Source: Notolepis coatsorum
Lineage: Eukaryota; Chordata; Actinopteri; Aulopiformes; Paralepididae
Assembly: GCA_963971535.1 (NCBI GenBank)
Contig: OZ020593.1
Span: 42,005,766 to 42,069,765, forward strand
DNA: 64,000 nucleotides
Direction of reading: 5' to 3'
Below, piece by piece: positions 1-10,612 of this stretch (position 1 is the stretch's first letter; each line of letters begins with the position of its first letter). The notes under the pieces were generated by a model that did not search any database, was not told the origin of the DNA, and saw only the letters and a list, made by a program, of their open reading frames with translations. The translations under genes and the position numbers were made by a program.

Positions 1-206
1 TGTGCATAGTTTAGTCTACACAGGCCATATTTCAAATAATCTAAATCTTACTTCATTTATCTTAAACATTCTTGATTTGGGGGATTGGTAGTTCCCATGA
101 AATCTGAAGTTGTTCAAACGACAACAGCGATCCACCTTGAATTAAATCACACAGCCGAGTGAAATGTTGGCTGCGTCACAGTCACGAAAGGGGCTACTTA
201 ATTCAT
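1..206. other. Unannotated AT-rich flank
   Basis: No coding exon, RNA gene or clear repeat end is recognised here. The stretch is AT-rich and probably lies in the long psd3 intron upstream of 28227. Confidence 0.4.
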
Positions 207-310
207 TAATCCAATCCACTTTATTTATAGAGCACATTAAAAAACAACAAAGTTTACCAAAGTGCTGTACAAGTCCCACAACATAAGATAAAAAATAAAA
301 ATCTTTTTCC
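207..310. repeat. Dispersed teleost repeat fragment (retroposon 3' end type)
   Basis: The stretch reads like a common fish interspersed repeat with the motif ACTTTATTTATAGAGCACAT followed by CAACAAAGTTTACCAAAGTGCTGTACAA in broken form. It ends in an A-rich run before the AAGCTTCG palindromes. The identification is from memory of the family and no full element is visible. Confidence 0.45.
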
Positions 311-386
311 CCGAAGCTTCGAATTAAAATCGAAGCTCGGCCCCGAAGCTTCGATTGCCAAAAAAAGCTTCGAAGGTCAGCCCTAC
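311..386. mobile_element. hAT-like MITE terminal fragment with AAGCTTCG palindromes
   Basis: Three CGAAGCTTCG-type palindromes occur within about 75 bp, followed by the end AGGTCAGCCCTA, whose reverse complement TAGGGCTGACCT resembles hAT MITE termini in fish. The opposite terminus is not visible, so this is a fragment. Confidence 0.45.
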
Positions 387-699
387 CATGTACATATGTG
401 CCTTCACAAAATCATCTACGGGGGGTAGGGTAGTCTTACCCCAGAAAATGCAATCGTTACAAAAAGCTTGGTTTAGGTCCGGTAAGATACGACACTGTGA
501 TCATTACAGAAACATGTTTCAGGTTCGGTAAAATAGACATAGGCAGATGAATCAGAGACACCTAGAGGGCTACGGCTGACCGTATAGAACGGGGATCAAA
601 GGAAAAGATCAAAGGATCAAAACCTGAGTATACTCTGGTTTCTGGCGCTCAACGGTTGGCGAGATAACCCGACTTTACTCGGGTATGGCACTGAATGAG
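387..699. mobile_element. TTAA-family MITE, right-end fragment
   Basis: The right end reads GGCACTGAATGAG immediately before TTAA at 700-703. Reverse-complemented this is CTCATTCAGTGCC, close to the left terminus CTCATTCAGCGCC of the copy at 25897. The internal part (about 388-545) matches 54565-54718, including GGTTCGGTAAAATAGAC. The subterminal part 625-699 resembles 28060-28135. The left terminus is lost to the neighbouring hAT-like fragment. Confidence 0.6.
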
Positions 700-703
700 T
701 TAA

Positions 704-1283
704 GAAAGGCATTGAAATAATATGAAATAGCATGTACCTTACTCTTATCATGTTCAGTTACACTGGCCTTCAGTCACAGTTTGAAAGAGAATAACAATGA
801 TTTATAATATGCCTAATAATATTACATGTAATTCTCTATCATTAATATCATGCTGGTGTTGTATTATATATGGATCAGCATGAGATCTGGATAACTTCAG
901 GATATATAAAACTTTATTTCACATTTTTAAGCAACCAGAATACAGATAAATCGCATAAAAACAAATTAAAACATATCCTGTGGTTGGACATGTTTCTGCA
1001 ACAGAGTCCTTAGTTACCATGGCAACCACTCACTGCAGAGATCGTGATTCATTTTAAATATCTTTAAAACTCTGATTTCACTTCAAAATGCAGTAGATTA
1101 GAATTGTACTCAACATAAAATAACCTCACATTTAATAATTTTCTCTAAATATGTTTGTTTTGTAGCAAGTAGTTGTGGTGTTGCCGTTATCTTGAGCATT
1201 ACGAGTGCTCCATCTCATTATATGAGTATCTCTGATAGTACAACAAGGCACCTACAGTGTGCCTAATACACACATCTTTGTAC
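704..1283. other. Unannotated AT-rich stretch
   Basis: No gene is seen. A plain AT-rich intronic or intergenic sequence lies between the TTAA-family fragment and the SINE. Confidence 0.4.
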
Positions 1284-1548
1284 TTGTAAATGGTAAATGG
1301 CTGCTTTTTTATATAGCGCTTTTATCCAAAGTGCTTTACAATTTGTTACTCACATTTGACCCATTCACCCACACATTCACACACCGACGGCGGAGGCAAC
1401 CATGCAAGGTGCCAACCTGCTCATCGGGAGCAATTAGGGGTTAAGTGTCTTGCTCAAGGACACATCGACATGCTGCCCGGGAGGAGCGGGAATCGAACCA
1501 GGAACCTCCGGATTGCCAAACGACTGCTCTACCTCCTGAGCCACTGTA
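1284..1548 (-). mobile_element. tRNA-derived SINE
   Basis: On the minus strand the element starts near 1548 with a tRNA-like head. It has an A-box-like TGGCTCAGGAGGTAGAGC and a B box GGTTCGATTCC about 40 bp further on. It continues through a conserved body (GTGTCCTTGAGCAAGACAC on the minus strand) to an end that reads AGCGCTATATAAAAAAGCAG. The body is familiar from many teleost genomes. No clear TSD was found. Confidence 0.65.
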
Positions 1549-2403
1549 CTTGTGTTGTGTGTCTGGTCTGTGCATATCATAACAAGCCAGATGATTAGAT
1601 GGGTGACAGCTGAGGCGTGAGCTGCAATTAGCACAAGAAAAAAGGCAGCATCCCATGGAATGACGCTCTGTCTTCCTGATAACAGTAATAAAGACAGAAG
1701 CTGTCCTATTGTGTCATACAGTAGGTAATCTACAAAATCCAGCTCCTCGTCTTCTACCAGCCCTCTCATCGCAACAACAGGTCGCCAACGGTTTGAAAAG
1801 CCTTGGTTGTCACTGCTTGTCACCGCTGATATGTTTGGGTCAAGAGGAATTATCTTTTGTGTGCGGAGAGGCCTGCCGTACCCACCTGCGTGGCAGAGAG
1901 AGTACAATTGCTGTTTTACACACAATCTGAGGAGATTCAGACATTTACTCAAAACAGTCAAAACTGCACTGGATTAACAGAACACTTAATGTTATCCTTT
2001 TTTATCTTGGCTTATGTTTTAATTGATCCCCAGGCAATATTCGAAAACCTCAATATATCACTGTAAGTGTCCATGATTCTATAAGTAATACAAATCTATG
2101 TTTGTCATCTACCAATCCTGTCAGGCATTTTGCCAAATTATTAGGGATTTGCGGTTTACAGCTTCAATATTAGAAACAGATTGAGTATCTGTAAGTACTG
2201 TATCAACAACTCTACCAATGCTATGAACTAGACTTCCAAGAGTCTGTGCACCAGCACCACTGACAACTTAGTTTTGTTTTTATTTTCTCTTTTTATACAC
2301 AATAACAACAGATTGACTATACAGTTAAGGATGAAAGTGGATAATACTAAGTCAATACTATAAAAAACAAACAAACACAAAATGTAAATAACATTCTCTG
2401 ACC
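1549..2403. other. Unassigned region with a long minus-strand open frame
   Basis: On the minus strand, 1961 down to 1434 is open for 175 codons starting at an ATG. The last 35-40 codons run into the SINE and are certainly not ancestral coding. The first about 120 codons do not match any family I recognise. There is no clear splice acceptor or donor that would make it an exon. It could be a fragment of a transposon gene or chance. The rest of the stretch is AT-rich and featureless. Confidence 0.3.
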
Positions 2404-2407
2404 TTAA

Positions 2408-2803
2408 CACATTCGGGGCCAGACCCGAGATATCTCGGGTTAACTCGCTGACGCTTGAGCGCCAAACCCGAGGAAAGTCGGGTTTTCATCGTTATTTCTT
2501 TTATTCAATATTTCCATTCATTATCCATCCAGGGAGCCTGGTGTTATCATAGGGAATTAGTCTGAGATCCCAAAAGTGCAATACCGGCCGCATTCTACCA
2601 GGCGGCGGTATCGAGCACCCTTTGAAACTCTGTCTTGGGCTGTGCGTCGATTATATAGGTCCGGGCGGACTTTTCCATGTCGGGCAAGGGGAGCGGTTGT
2701 CCCGATCGGCTTGATGAGCGTCAAATGCTCCAGATGGATGATGTATGGTGGATTATGTTGGAGACACGATCGACACCAATACTGGGACTCACTTTTCACT
2801 TAT
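2408..2803. mobile_element. TTAA-family MITE, left part
   Basis: TTAA at 2404-2407 is followed by CACATTCGGGGCCAG and by a subterminal CTCGGGTT/AACCCGAG inverted repeat. TCATCGTTATTTCTTTTATTC is the reverse complement of a stretch near 49895-49917 in the copy at 49058. Sequence around 2570-2635 matches the reverse complement of 27555-27625. The right terminus is not found and the homology fades at a poly-G run (about 2804-2817). Confidence 0.55.
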
Positions 2804-2817
2804 GGGGGGGGGGGGGG

Positions 2818-3170
2818 TGGACAATTATTTCAACATATAATATGGCATTTTTGAAGAGGACAATTTAGTCCAAGAGTGTGAGTATTTTTCAATCTGACAT
2901 TACAAAAAAAATACAATCATTGACACTAGCCTGTAATAATCCTCCCAGAAAAACCCACTTTGATATATTTTTATTTAATATTTACATTTTTGTGTTTTTT
3001 TAACAATAATTTGTCACAATCACAATGTCATTAAAATATTTACAATTCTAAAATGAATTGAATATTTGGTGGTTATGATCAGGGTTGAAAAAAAGTGGAA
3101 CATTATTTTAACGTATAATATTTGTATGGCTTTTTGAAGAGGACAATTTAGTCCCCTAATGGTAAGTGTG
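2818..3170 (+). repeat. Direct repeat pair (TTTTTGAAGAGGACAATTTAGTCC)
   Basis: About 2818-2880 and 3095-3170 share a related segment. Both have a CATATAATAT or CGTATAATAT stretch followed by a GAAGAGGACAATTTAGTCC core. The copies are about 280 bp apart and diverged by small indels. They look like duplicated ends of an unrecognised repeat. Confidence 0.5.
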
Positions 3171-3941
3171 TAACTTTAAATTATACAGGCTGAGTTTAAA
3201 AATGCCAAGATAATTCAAAGATACACACCTTTGCCACATATTTTGGCTACAAACATTATCAAATCATTAGTTATAAAAAAGAATAATAAGAATCTCAAAA
3301 GACGAAATAACATAAACACACATTCCCAGGTAGAGGCAGGATATAGGAACGAACATAACGTATACATGGACACATAATACACATGCTGATGGAGGAAATA
3401 AATGGAAATATAATTAGGTAAAATAGACTGAACACAGAACATATTGAAACAAATACATAGACACACGCTGTGAGTAACACAGTTGGAAGGGATTAAGGGG
3501 ATAAATGGACATCACATAGAAAATAGAGGGGAGGAAAAGAAAGTAAAAGGGGTACACAGAAGACACCACACACGTGTTTGGGAGGAAGGAGGAACATTGG
3601 AACATATGAGCCACACTGAGAGGGACCTAGGAAATGGGGGTCTTTGATCAGAATGAAGGACGGAGCGCTTTTGACCAGGAGCTCGACAGCAATAAAAACA
3701 GTAAGAAGGCTGGACAAATATGACGAGCGGTTGGGGGTAAGTGTTTCAAACCCCCAAGCCGTCAGGAGGGGGCCTCTCGCTAGGAGAGCAATTACCCCTC
3801 ACCCACCAGCAGGGGACAGGGGGGGACACAGGGACCCCCCGAACGCCTTGGGAGCACTTTATGTAAAGTTTATGTTTTTTATTTATGTTAATCATTATAT
3901 GTATATGGTGAAGAGAGAGGAGGCTACAACCGGAGGGGGGA

Positions 3942-4349
3942 ATGACTGTGACATGGGGGGGACTGATAGGCGAAAGAAGAAGAAAGATGACAAAGGTTAA
4001 AGGTATAAAAATGATGTCGTTAAACGTTAATGGAATGAATAATACGATAAAGAGGGGCAAAGTGATGTTGAAGTGTAAAAAAAGTGAGATGGAAGTGATT
4101 TTTTTGCAGGAGACACATTTGGTAGCACAGGATCATGAGAAACTGAAGAGATTTGGATATGAAAATGCATACTATAGTTCCTTTAAACGGAACCTGAGGA
4201 GAGGAGTAATCACGTTAATCAAAAACACAGTCAAATTTGAATTGATCAAGGAAGTACAGAGACAAGGAGGGAAGATTTGTTCTGGTGAAGGGGAAAATGG
4301 AGGGCCAAATGGTTACGTTAGTGAATGTTTATGCACCCCCAGAGAGTGA
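3942..4349 (+). pseudogene. L1 ORF2 endonuclease domain, N-terminal part (broken)
   Basis: This frame encodes the start of the L1 endonuclease, the enzyme that nicks target DNA for target-primed reverse transcription. The likely start is the Met in MTKVKGIKMM at about 3987. The motifs SLNVNGMNN and VIFLQETHL carry the conserved Asn and Glu of the exonuclease-endonuclease-phosphatase fold. The frame leaves the domain at about 4280, where a frameshift moves coding to the frame of 4285-4599. It is therefore a pseudogene segment. Confidence 0.85.
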
Positions 4350-4599
4350 GAGGGATTTATATGAGACCATTTTTTATATGATAGTGATGGAACTAGAAGG
4401 GATATTGATATGCGCGGGAGATTTTAATGTAGTACTGAATCACAACCTAGACACCACGAGTACTGGAAAAGGATGGACACAAATCAGTAGATATATGAAT
4501 ATTCAGATGACGGAAATGGGAATTATAGATGTTTGGAGGGGGATGCACGCCATGGACAGGGAATATACACATTACTCACACCCGCACGTGACATATGCG
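4285..4599 (+). pseudogene. L1 ORF2 endonuclease, middle part
   Basis: This continues the endonuclease in the next frame after a frameshift. It contains VNVYAPPESE and ICAGDFNVVL, the conserved NVYAP and GDFN motifs of L1-type endonucleases, and then HPHVTYA. The frame stops being endonuclease at exactly 4599, where the hAT element begins. The next homologous residues (RIDYFLM) resume at 6547 beyond the insertion. Confidence 0.87.
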
Positions 4600-4980
4600 C
4601 AGGCATTAAAGCGTTCCGTCTTGGGACGGATATCCGTCCATTTGATTTGGAGATTCCGTCATTTGATTCGGAGTCGTGACGGATTTTAACCTGAGCCAAT
4701 CAGAGGCGTCAAATATCATTTTTTCCCCTACCGCGGCCGCACCAAACAGTCATTTGGCTCTGCGGCTCTGCAGATACCCCCTACTCCTTTCACCCGCCTC
4801 CGCTGTGCTCAGCACCAATGGGAAGCGGCCATTTTTCGTTTTGAGTTTCTGAAACTCCGCCATTGCTCTCTAGCTCTACTCGAGAGTAAACTGGACTCAT
4901 CAACATGCGTCAACTTTTCCGAGACAGTAAGTTCATTTGACTTATTCTAGTCTAAAGAAACATATATATTACTATTGCTA

Positions 4981-5065
4981 TTGATAAATCTAGGTAACGT
5001 GAATGCCACAAAACGAATGCCTTTTGTTAATCAGAACGTTATTTACGCGACAAGTTCAACCAGTG

Positions 5066-5096
<31 letters not shown>

Positions 5097-5210
5097 GTTG
5101 CGTGTGTGAGCTTGCGCCTCCGTGTATGATAAATGTATGAATGTTGATAAATCTAGGTAACGTTAATGCCACAAAACGAATGCCTTTGTTAATCAGAACG
5201 TTATTTGCGT
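4981..5210 (+). repeat. 67-bp direct repeat inside the hAT element
   Basis: 4981-5047 and 5144-5210 are near-identical copies beginning TTGATAAATCTAGGTAACGT and ending near CAGAACGTTATTT. About 96 bp separates them, including the GTT/GGT microsatellite. This indicates a local segmental duplication inside the element. Confidence 0.85.
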
Positions 5211-5299
5211 TATCAATTGTTTTTAAGCTCAATAAACGTCTTTCTACCATTTGTCCGGGAGATCTCTGGGTAACAGTACTGTATATTTGCATATCATAT

Positions 5300-6290
5300 A
5301 TGTCACAAATGTAACATTACTATCTCCTGTAGTATGTCATGTATGTCACTATGAATTGAAAATGGGGGACCCTGATGTAAACAAGACGAACGTCTTTCTC
5401 TGGTCTGCATCCCCTTAACAATTGTGTGTATTGAGCTGTACTGTATTGTACCCATTCTGCTATCTGTTAAATATTGATTGATTGTTATTAACAGATTGCA
5501 GAATGGGTACAATACAGTACAGCTCAATACACACAATTGTTAAGGGGATGCAGACCAGAGAGAGACTTTCGTCTTGTTTACATCAGGGTCCCCCATTTTC
5601 AATTCATCATAACATATATGACACACATGACATACAGATAGACAATACTGCTACATCTATACATTTATGACATACCAGATTTACAAATACAGTAGCCTAT
5701 TGTTTGTGATACAAAAATAGTCTAAAAAGAGTATATACATTTGACGAAGAAACTGTACATTGGAGGTGGGATGGGGGGGTTGTAACTGTACATTGGATTA
5801 TTGACAACCTTACTTGGTCCCAAGAAGAGGGTCTCGTGTATTAAATAAAGTTTTCATTCATTCATTCACTCTGGATCTTGTAAATCCAGTAGCAATACAC
5901 ACAATTGTTAAGGGGATGCAGGCCAGAGAAAGGCGTTTGTCTTGTTTACATCATCAGGGTCCCCCATTTTCAATTCATAGTGACACTTATGACATACACA
6001 ACATACATGACATCATGACATTTATGACATGCATGCCTTACAGGTATATAGTAATAGTACTGTTACATTTGTCACATATACGATATGCAAATATACAGTA
6101 CTGTTACCCAGAGATCCTAACAGTAAATATATACATATGATGAGGAGGAGACTGTACATTAGGAGGGGGTGGGTGGGTGGATGGTAAAAAAGATATACAA
6201 ACGGTGGGGAGGAGACTGTCCATTGTTGTTGTACCATAATTGTGAAACGTGTTTAGTCCCTTGTTTGTATGATAACAAGCCGTTTAGTTC
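5300..6290. mobile_element. LINE X 3' tails in head-to-head and tandem arrangement
   Basis: Three copies of the LINE X 3' end lie inside the hAT element. One at about 5300-5475 is on + (AATGGGGGACCCTGATGTAAAC through to GTACCCATTCTGC). One at about 5491-5830 is on minus, and a third at about 5888-6290 is also minus. The first two meet near 5475-5490, so the region 5340-5610 can fold into a long hairpin. Confidence 0.75.
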
Positions 6291-6546
6291 ATTGTTCAAA
6301 GTAATGGGAAAAGGGTGCTATCTCGCCATCAATCAGAAGCTAGCCACAAGACTTGCATTCACGCTCTCCAGCACACAGCCTCCCTGCCTGGCACAACAAC
6401 CACAACAGTAGGGTATATAGTCACAGTCAGGACAGTAGGCTCTACAAGTAGGCTCCCTTAAAACGCTATTAAAAAAAAAAATATGACTTGGCCAGAAAAA
6501 AAGTTCAGTCAGGAGAATTTTTTTTGCTTTAATCCCTGCATATGCG

Positions 6547-6777
6547 AGAATAGACTACTTTTTGATGACGACGGGGGACAGTTACAGGGTACGGGAGAGC
6601 AGAATAGGAGTAGCGGACATATCGGATCACAGTGCCATATATCTGACAGTAGATCTAGAAGGGAGACGGAGGAACACGATCTGGAGACTAAATGTAGGAA
6701 TATTAAATAACAAGGGGGTGGTGAGTCAGATCAAGGAGGAGATAGGTATAAGGAAGAAAATGACAACGGGGCGGTAG
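6547..6777 (+). pseudogene. L1 ORF2 endonuclease C-terminal part
   Basis: Directly after the hAT TSD, the L1 endonuclease resumes with RIDYFLM. After an internal shift it reads SRIGVADISDHSAIYLTVDL, which contains the conserved SDH catalytic motif. Further frameshifts separate it from the reverse-transcriptase frame starting near 6984. Confidence 0.85.
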
Positions 6778-6983
6778 ATCCGAACATTCTATGGGACACA
6801 CTGAAGGTGGTGATAAGGGGGAAATTGATGGAGAAGACAGCGATGCTGAAGAAGGCCAGAACGGAGACATATCACAATCTGATAGGGAAGCTGAAGAAGC
6901 TAGAGGGGAGACACCAGATATCAAAAGAACAGGAAACGCTCTGAGAAATCAAAGAAGTAAAGGCCAGGATAAATAGGGAATTA

Positions 6984-8600
6984 TTGACGGAAATAGAAAA
7001 GAAAGCGAGGTTCATGAAACAAACGTACTATGAAGGGGGACCAAAAGCGACCAGACTGTTGGCTAGGAGAATTAGGACGCAACAGAAGTTGAACACGATA
7101 CACACAATAAGGGATACAAAGACTAATGAAATATTGAGAGACCCAGCTGAAATAGAGAGGACATTTAGAGAATACTATGAGAGACTATACACACAGCCAA
7201 AAGCAGCGGGAGAAGAGGAAATAGAAGCATATCTGGAGAAGCTAGAGTTACCATCGATAGGGAAAGAACAGAATGAAGAATTAAATAAAATAATTACGGA
7301 ACGAGAACTGGAAGAGGCAATTAGTAGAGCTAAAAACAACAAATCTCCGGGGAGCGACGGATTCCCATCGGAATTCTACAAGACATTTAGAACGGAATTA
7401 GCACCCATGTTAGGGGCGGCGTTTAGACACACGATGGAAGAGGGCAAAATGCCCCCCTCGTGGAAGGAAGCCATAATCACCACGATACCGAAGGAAGGGA
7501 AGGATAGAGAATTATGTAGTAGTTTCAGACCTGTGTCCATACTCAACGTGGATTACAAGATGTATACATCGATAATATCAAAGAGATTTGAGACGTTTAT
7601 GCCAGACATTATAGATGAAGATCAAACTGGATTTATTAAGGGGAGACAGACACAGGACAACGTGAGAAAGACATTACACATAGTAGAGGAGATACAAAAA
7701 CAAGGTGGTAGCGCGGTACTGATTAGCCTAGATGCAGAAAAAGCATTCGACAGTGTGAGCTGGACATTTTTATATAAAACATTGATGAGGTTCGGACTGA
7801 ACGGGAGGGCGATGAAGATGATCAAGGCGCTATATCAAGAACCGACAGCGAGGGTTAAGGTGAATGGCAGCCTGACGGATAGAATCAGATTAGAGAGGGC
7901 TACCAGACAGGGATGTTGTCTCTCACCAACACTCTTCGCCGTTTTCATAGAACCACTGGCGCAACTGATCAGACAGACCGAGGACATCAAGGGAGTAAGG
8001 ATAAAGGGAACGGAATATAAACTAGGCCTATTTGCGGACGACGTGATAGTATACATGAGACAACCAGACAAGAGCTTCCCGGCACTGATGGATCTACTGA
8101 AGGAATATGGCCACTACTCAGGATACAAACTAAACGTGACAAAGACACAGACCTTAGCATGGAACTATACCCCAACGACGGAAATTAGGGAACAGTACGG
8201 GATAAGATGGGACATGGACAAGATTAAATACTTAGGGGTGAACATCACGAGAGGGGTGGGGAAACTGTTTGAGGCGAACTATACACAGATAAATCAGAAC
8301 ATCAAGAGAGACTTAGAGAGATGGACAGTAATGCCCTTGGACTTCAATTCAAGAATAGAGGTCATTAAAATGAACATACTATCAAGGTTACTGTACCTGT
8401 TCCAGTCACTACCGATACAAATACCACAGAATCAATTCAGGGAGTGGGACAGACTAATATCGAGGTTCATATGGGCGGGGAGAAGACCACGGGTCAGATA
8501 TAAAACACTACAACTACCAAAGGAAGAGGGAGGGATGGCAGTACCCAGCCTACAAGATTATTATTATGCAGCGCAACAGAGCAGTGACGTGCTGGTGTAA
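6984..8600 (+). pseudogene. L1 ORF2 reverse transcriptase region
   Basis: This 538-codon frame covers the fingers-palm part of an L1 reverse transcriptase, which copies the element RNA at the nicked target. Recognisable blocks in order are NNKSPGSDGFPSEFYK, FRPVSILNVDYKM, EDQTGFIKGRQ, ISLDAEKAFDSV (first catalytic Asp), TRQGCCLSPTLF, and GLFADDVIVYM at 8031-8055 with the catalytic Asp pair. The thumb region follows. The frame itself is uninterrupted for 1.6 kb, unlike the flanking parts, so the insertion is not very ancient. It ends at a stop at 8598-8600, after which the C-terminal domain continues in another frame. Confidence 0.9.
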
Positions 8601-9237
8601 CGACAAATATGAGGCAAGATGGAAAGACATTGAAAAAGAAGGGGAGGGATACAAGGTACAAGCTCTGGTGGGAGATAGGGAACTGTTCAAAGAAGAGGGA
8701 CTGTTAGATCCTATCACCAAATGCACCTTGACCATATGGAACAGAGTAGTAAAAACACACAAATTAGAGAAGCAGTCAGGGGTTCTGAGATGGATAACAC
8801 ATGACAAGAGATTCAAACCAGGGAGGCTGGACCATGGATTCAGAAGGTGGGAGAGGGGGGGGGGGGCAACAGCGATATGCAAAATGATAGAGAAGGGGGA
8901 AATGCAAACACTACAAAAATTAAAGGAGAAATTTGGACTAGAAAACAAGGACCACTTCAGATATCTACAGATTAGAGATTACTATAATAAAGAAATAAGA
9001 GGGGACAAGGAAGAAGAACAGAATGGAATAATTAGGATGATAGTAAGGGCATACGAAGGAGGGAAAGGAAGGGTAATATCAGCACTGTACCGGGCTATAA
9101 TGACCAGCAAGGGACACACGACCGATTACATAAGGGAGAAATGGGAGAGAGAACTAGAGATAGGAATAACAGGGAAGGAATGGGGGAACATATGCGAGGT
9201 GCAACATTCAACAACAGGATCGAGGATATGGAAATAG
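8566..9237 (+). pseudogene. L1 ORF2 C-terminal segment 1
   Basis: The frame overlaps the end of the reverse-transcriptase frame and continues the L1 ORF2 C-terminal region, rich in Lys, Glu and Arg. It includes a G homopolymer near 8857-8867 that may mark the frame change. The segment ends at a stop at 9235-9237 and the protein continues in the frame of 9322-9753. Confidence 0.75.
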
Positions 9238-9249
9238 TTTGGATGGAAA

Positions 9250-9753
9250 AACATAATCAGATTCTCTATAACCCCAGAGCTGAAGGGAAAATATGCACCA
9301 ACACAAAGAGCATGCTGGAGGATGTGTGGGAAGGAGGGGGCAAATCACACGCACATATTCTGGGGATGTCAGAAGCTGAAGGGGTATTGGGAGGAGATAG
9401 GGGAGGCAATGATCAGAATATTAGGATGCGGTTTACCACAAACAGGACTGGTGCTTTACTTAGGAGACCTGACACACGAGGGAATACAAGGGGGGGACAA
9501 ATATTTAATAAAGATAATGTTGATAGCGGCCAGAAAAGCAATAACAAGACTGTGGTACAAAGAAGACCCACCGACAATAGCACAATGGGTAGGAATAGTG
9601 GAGGAGATACAGGATATGGAGAGGATAACACACATGCTGAGGTTACAGGAAGAGACATTTGGAGAAAGATGGGGAAAGTGGGAGGATTACAAGGGGAACG
9701 AAAACGACATCACAGAGGAAGAACCAAATGCATCACAAGAGGGCGAAGGGTAA
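9250..9753 (+). pseudogene. L1 ORF2 C-terminal segment 2 with zinc-knuckle-like motif
   Basis: The segment contains CGKEGANHTHIFWGC at about 9325-9370, a Cys/His pattern found at the C-terminus of L1 ORF2 proteins. It is followed by a KKAIT-like block (ARKAITRLWY) that closes the domain, and ends at a stop at 9751-9753. It is out of frame with the upstream segment, confirming the ORF is broken. Confidence 0.8.
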
Positions 9754-10070
9754 AGGAGGAAAGAGGTTCAAGGAGGGTCTCTGAACCCATGTCACACACT
9801 TTTTGACTTAGTTAGTATTTTCTGATTTTATTTTTCATTTTTTTTGGGTATTACAATTGTATTATATTTTTTGTACTTTATTATTTATGTCTGTTTAACA
9901 ATGTTGTATTAATAATCAAGGAAGATGTGGTTTGTAAATGGGTGAATCAAAAGGCAAAGAGAAATTTAGTATAAAAGAAATAGAAAGGGCGAAGGATAAG
10001 AGAAGAAAGAAATTCAAGGAGGGTCACTGGACCCATACCATACATATTTGCCTTAGTCAGTATCTAATCC
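9737..10070 (+). repeat. Duplicated segment in L1 3' UTR
   Basis: 9737-9823 and 9985-10070 are diverged copies of one segment with the core TTCAAGGAGGGTC, a CTGAACCCAT or CTGGACCCAT block, and CTTAGT. The L1 3' UTR therefore carries a duplication of roughly 250 bp period. Confidence 0.75.
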
Positions 10071-10342
10071 TTTGGAGTAGGTATTACATTTGTCTATACC
10101 TGTTCAAGGGCGGTAAACAATCAGTCTTTGTATTAAGTGCCTGGAAAAACAACTGTAGTGGAAACATATAACCAACAATGCTATTCATGTAACCATTTAT
10201 GTTCACTGCATTCTTTCATGTTGTGTTATGGGATCCATTTTTGTCTAAGTGTTGTTTGTCTATAAATGTTAATAAAAATTTAAGTTAAAAAAAAAAAAAA
10301 TCTCAAAAGACAATATTGTCCTTATCAGACACAAGGGTTAAT

Positions 10343-10612
10343 ATACCCTACAACAAATTATACCCTTAATACCCTACTAAACAATACCCGTAAAATACCC
10401 TACAAAACATTACCCTTAATACCTAATAAAACATTACCCGTAATACCCTACAAAATATTACCCTTAGGGATAATAAGGGTAATATTAATACCTTACAAAA
10501 CATTACCTGTAATACCCTACAAAACATTATCCTTAATACCTTACAAAACATTACCTGTAATACCCTACAAAACATTATCATTAATACCTTACAAAACATT
10601 ACCCATAATACC
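10343..10612. repeat. Minisatellite, unit about 25 bp (ACCCTACAAAACATTACC)
   Basis: About ten imperfect copies alternate between TAATACCCTACAAAACATTA and TAATACCTTACAAAACATTA forms. The array starts shortly after the L1 TSD. Confidence 0.85.

Larger units (their letters stand above)
4600..6538. mobile_element. Non-autonomous hAT element with 8-bp TSD inserted in L1 ORF2
   Basis: The left end CAGGCATTAAAGC and the right end GCTTTAATCCCTG are inverted copies (12 of 13 match). They are flanked by the 8-bp duplication CATATGCG at 4592-4599 and 6539-6546. An 8-bp TSD with CAGG ends is characteristic of the hAT superfamily. No transposase is seen. The left 400 bp has CCGTC/GACGG subterminal inverted motifs and a GC-rich block with NotI-like GCGGCCGC. 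The right two thirds is made of captured or nested LINE X tails and a (GTT)n-(GGT)n tract at 5062-5098. Removing it restores the L1 endonuclease frame. Confidence 0.92.
3304..10298 (+). mobile_element. L1-clade LINE, 5'-truncated, split by a hAT insertion
   Basis: The element is flanked by the 13-bp TSD AATCTCAAAAGAC at 3291-3303 and 10299-10311, and its 3' end is a poly(A) tail (10287-10300). Without the nested hAT it would be about 5.05 kb. ORF2 shows an apurinic-type endonuclease with NVNGMNN and FLQETHL motifs, an L1-style reverse transcriptase with FADD at 8031-8042, and a C-terminal CCHC-like region. The purine-rich stretch 3304-3940 may hold the ORF1 tail or the inter-ORF region, but I cannot identify ORF1 motifs. 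Frameshifts show the copy is inactive. Confidence 0.9.

Noticed and set aside
1434-1560. Coding-like peptide with EVEQSFGNPEVPGSIP on the minus strand
   Set aside because: This is the conceptual translation of a tRNA-derived SINE head, a familiar annotation artefact.
3304-3940. ORF1 of the L1 element
   Set aside because: The stretch is purine-rich and fits the position, but I could not find RRM or C-terminal domain motifs of L1 ORF1p, so no gene is called.
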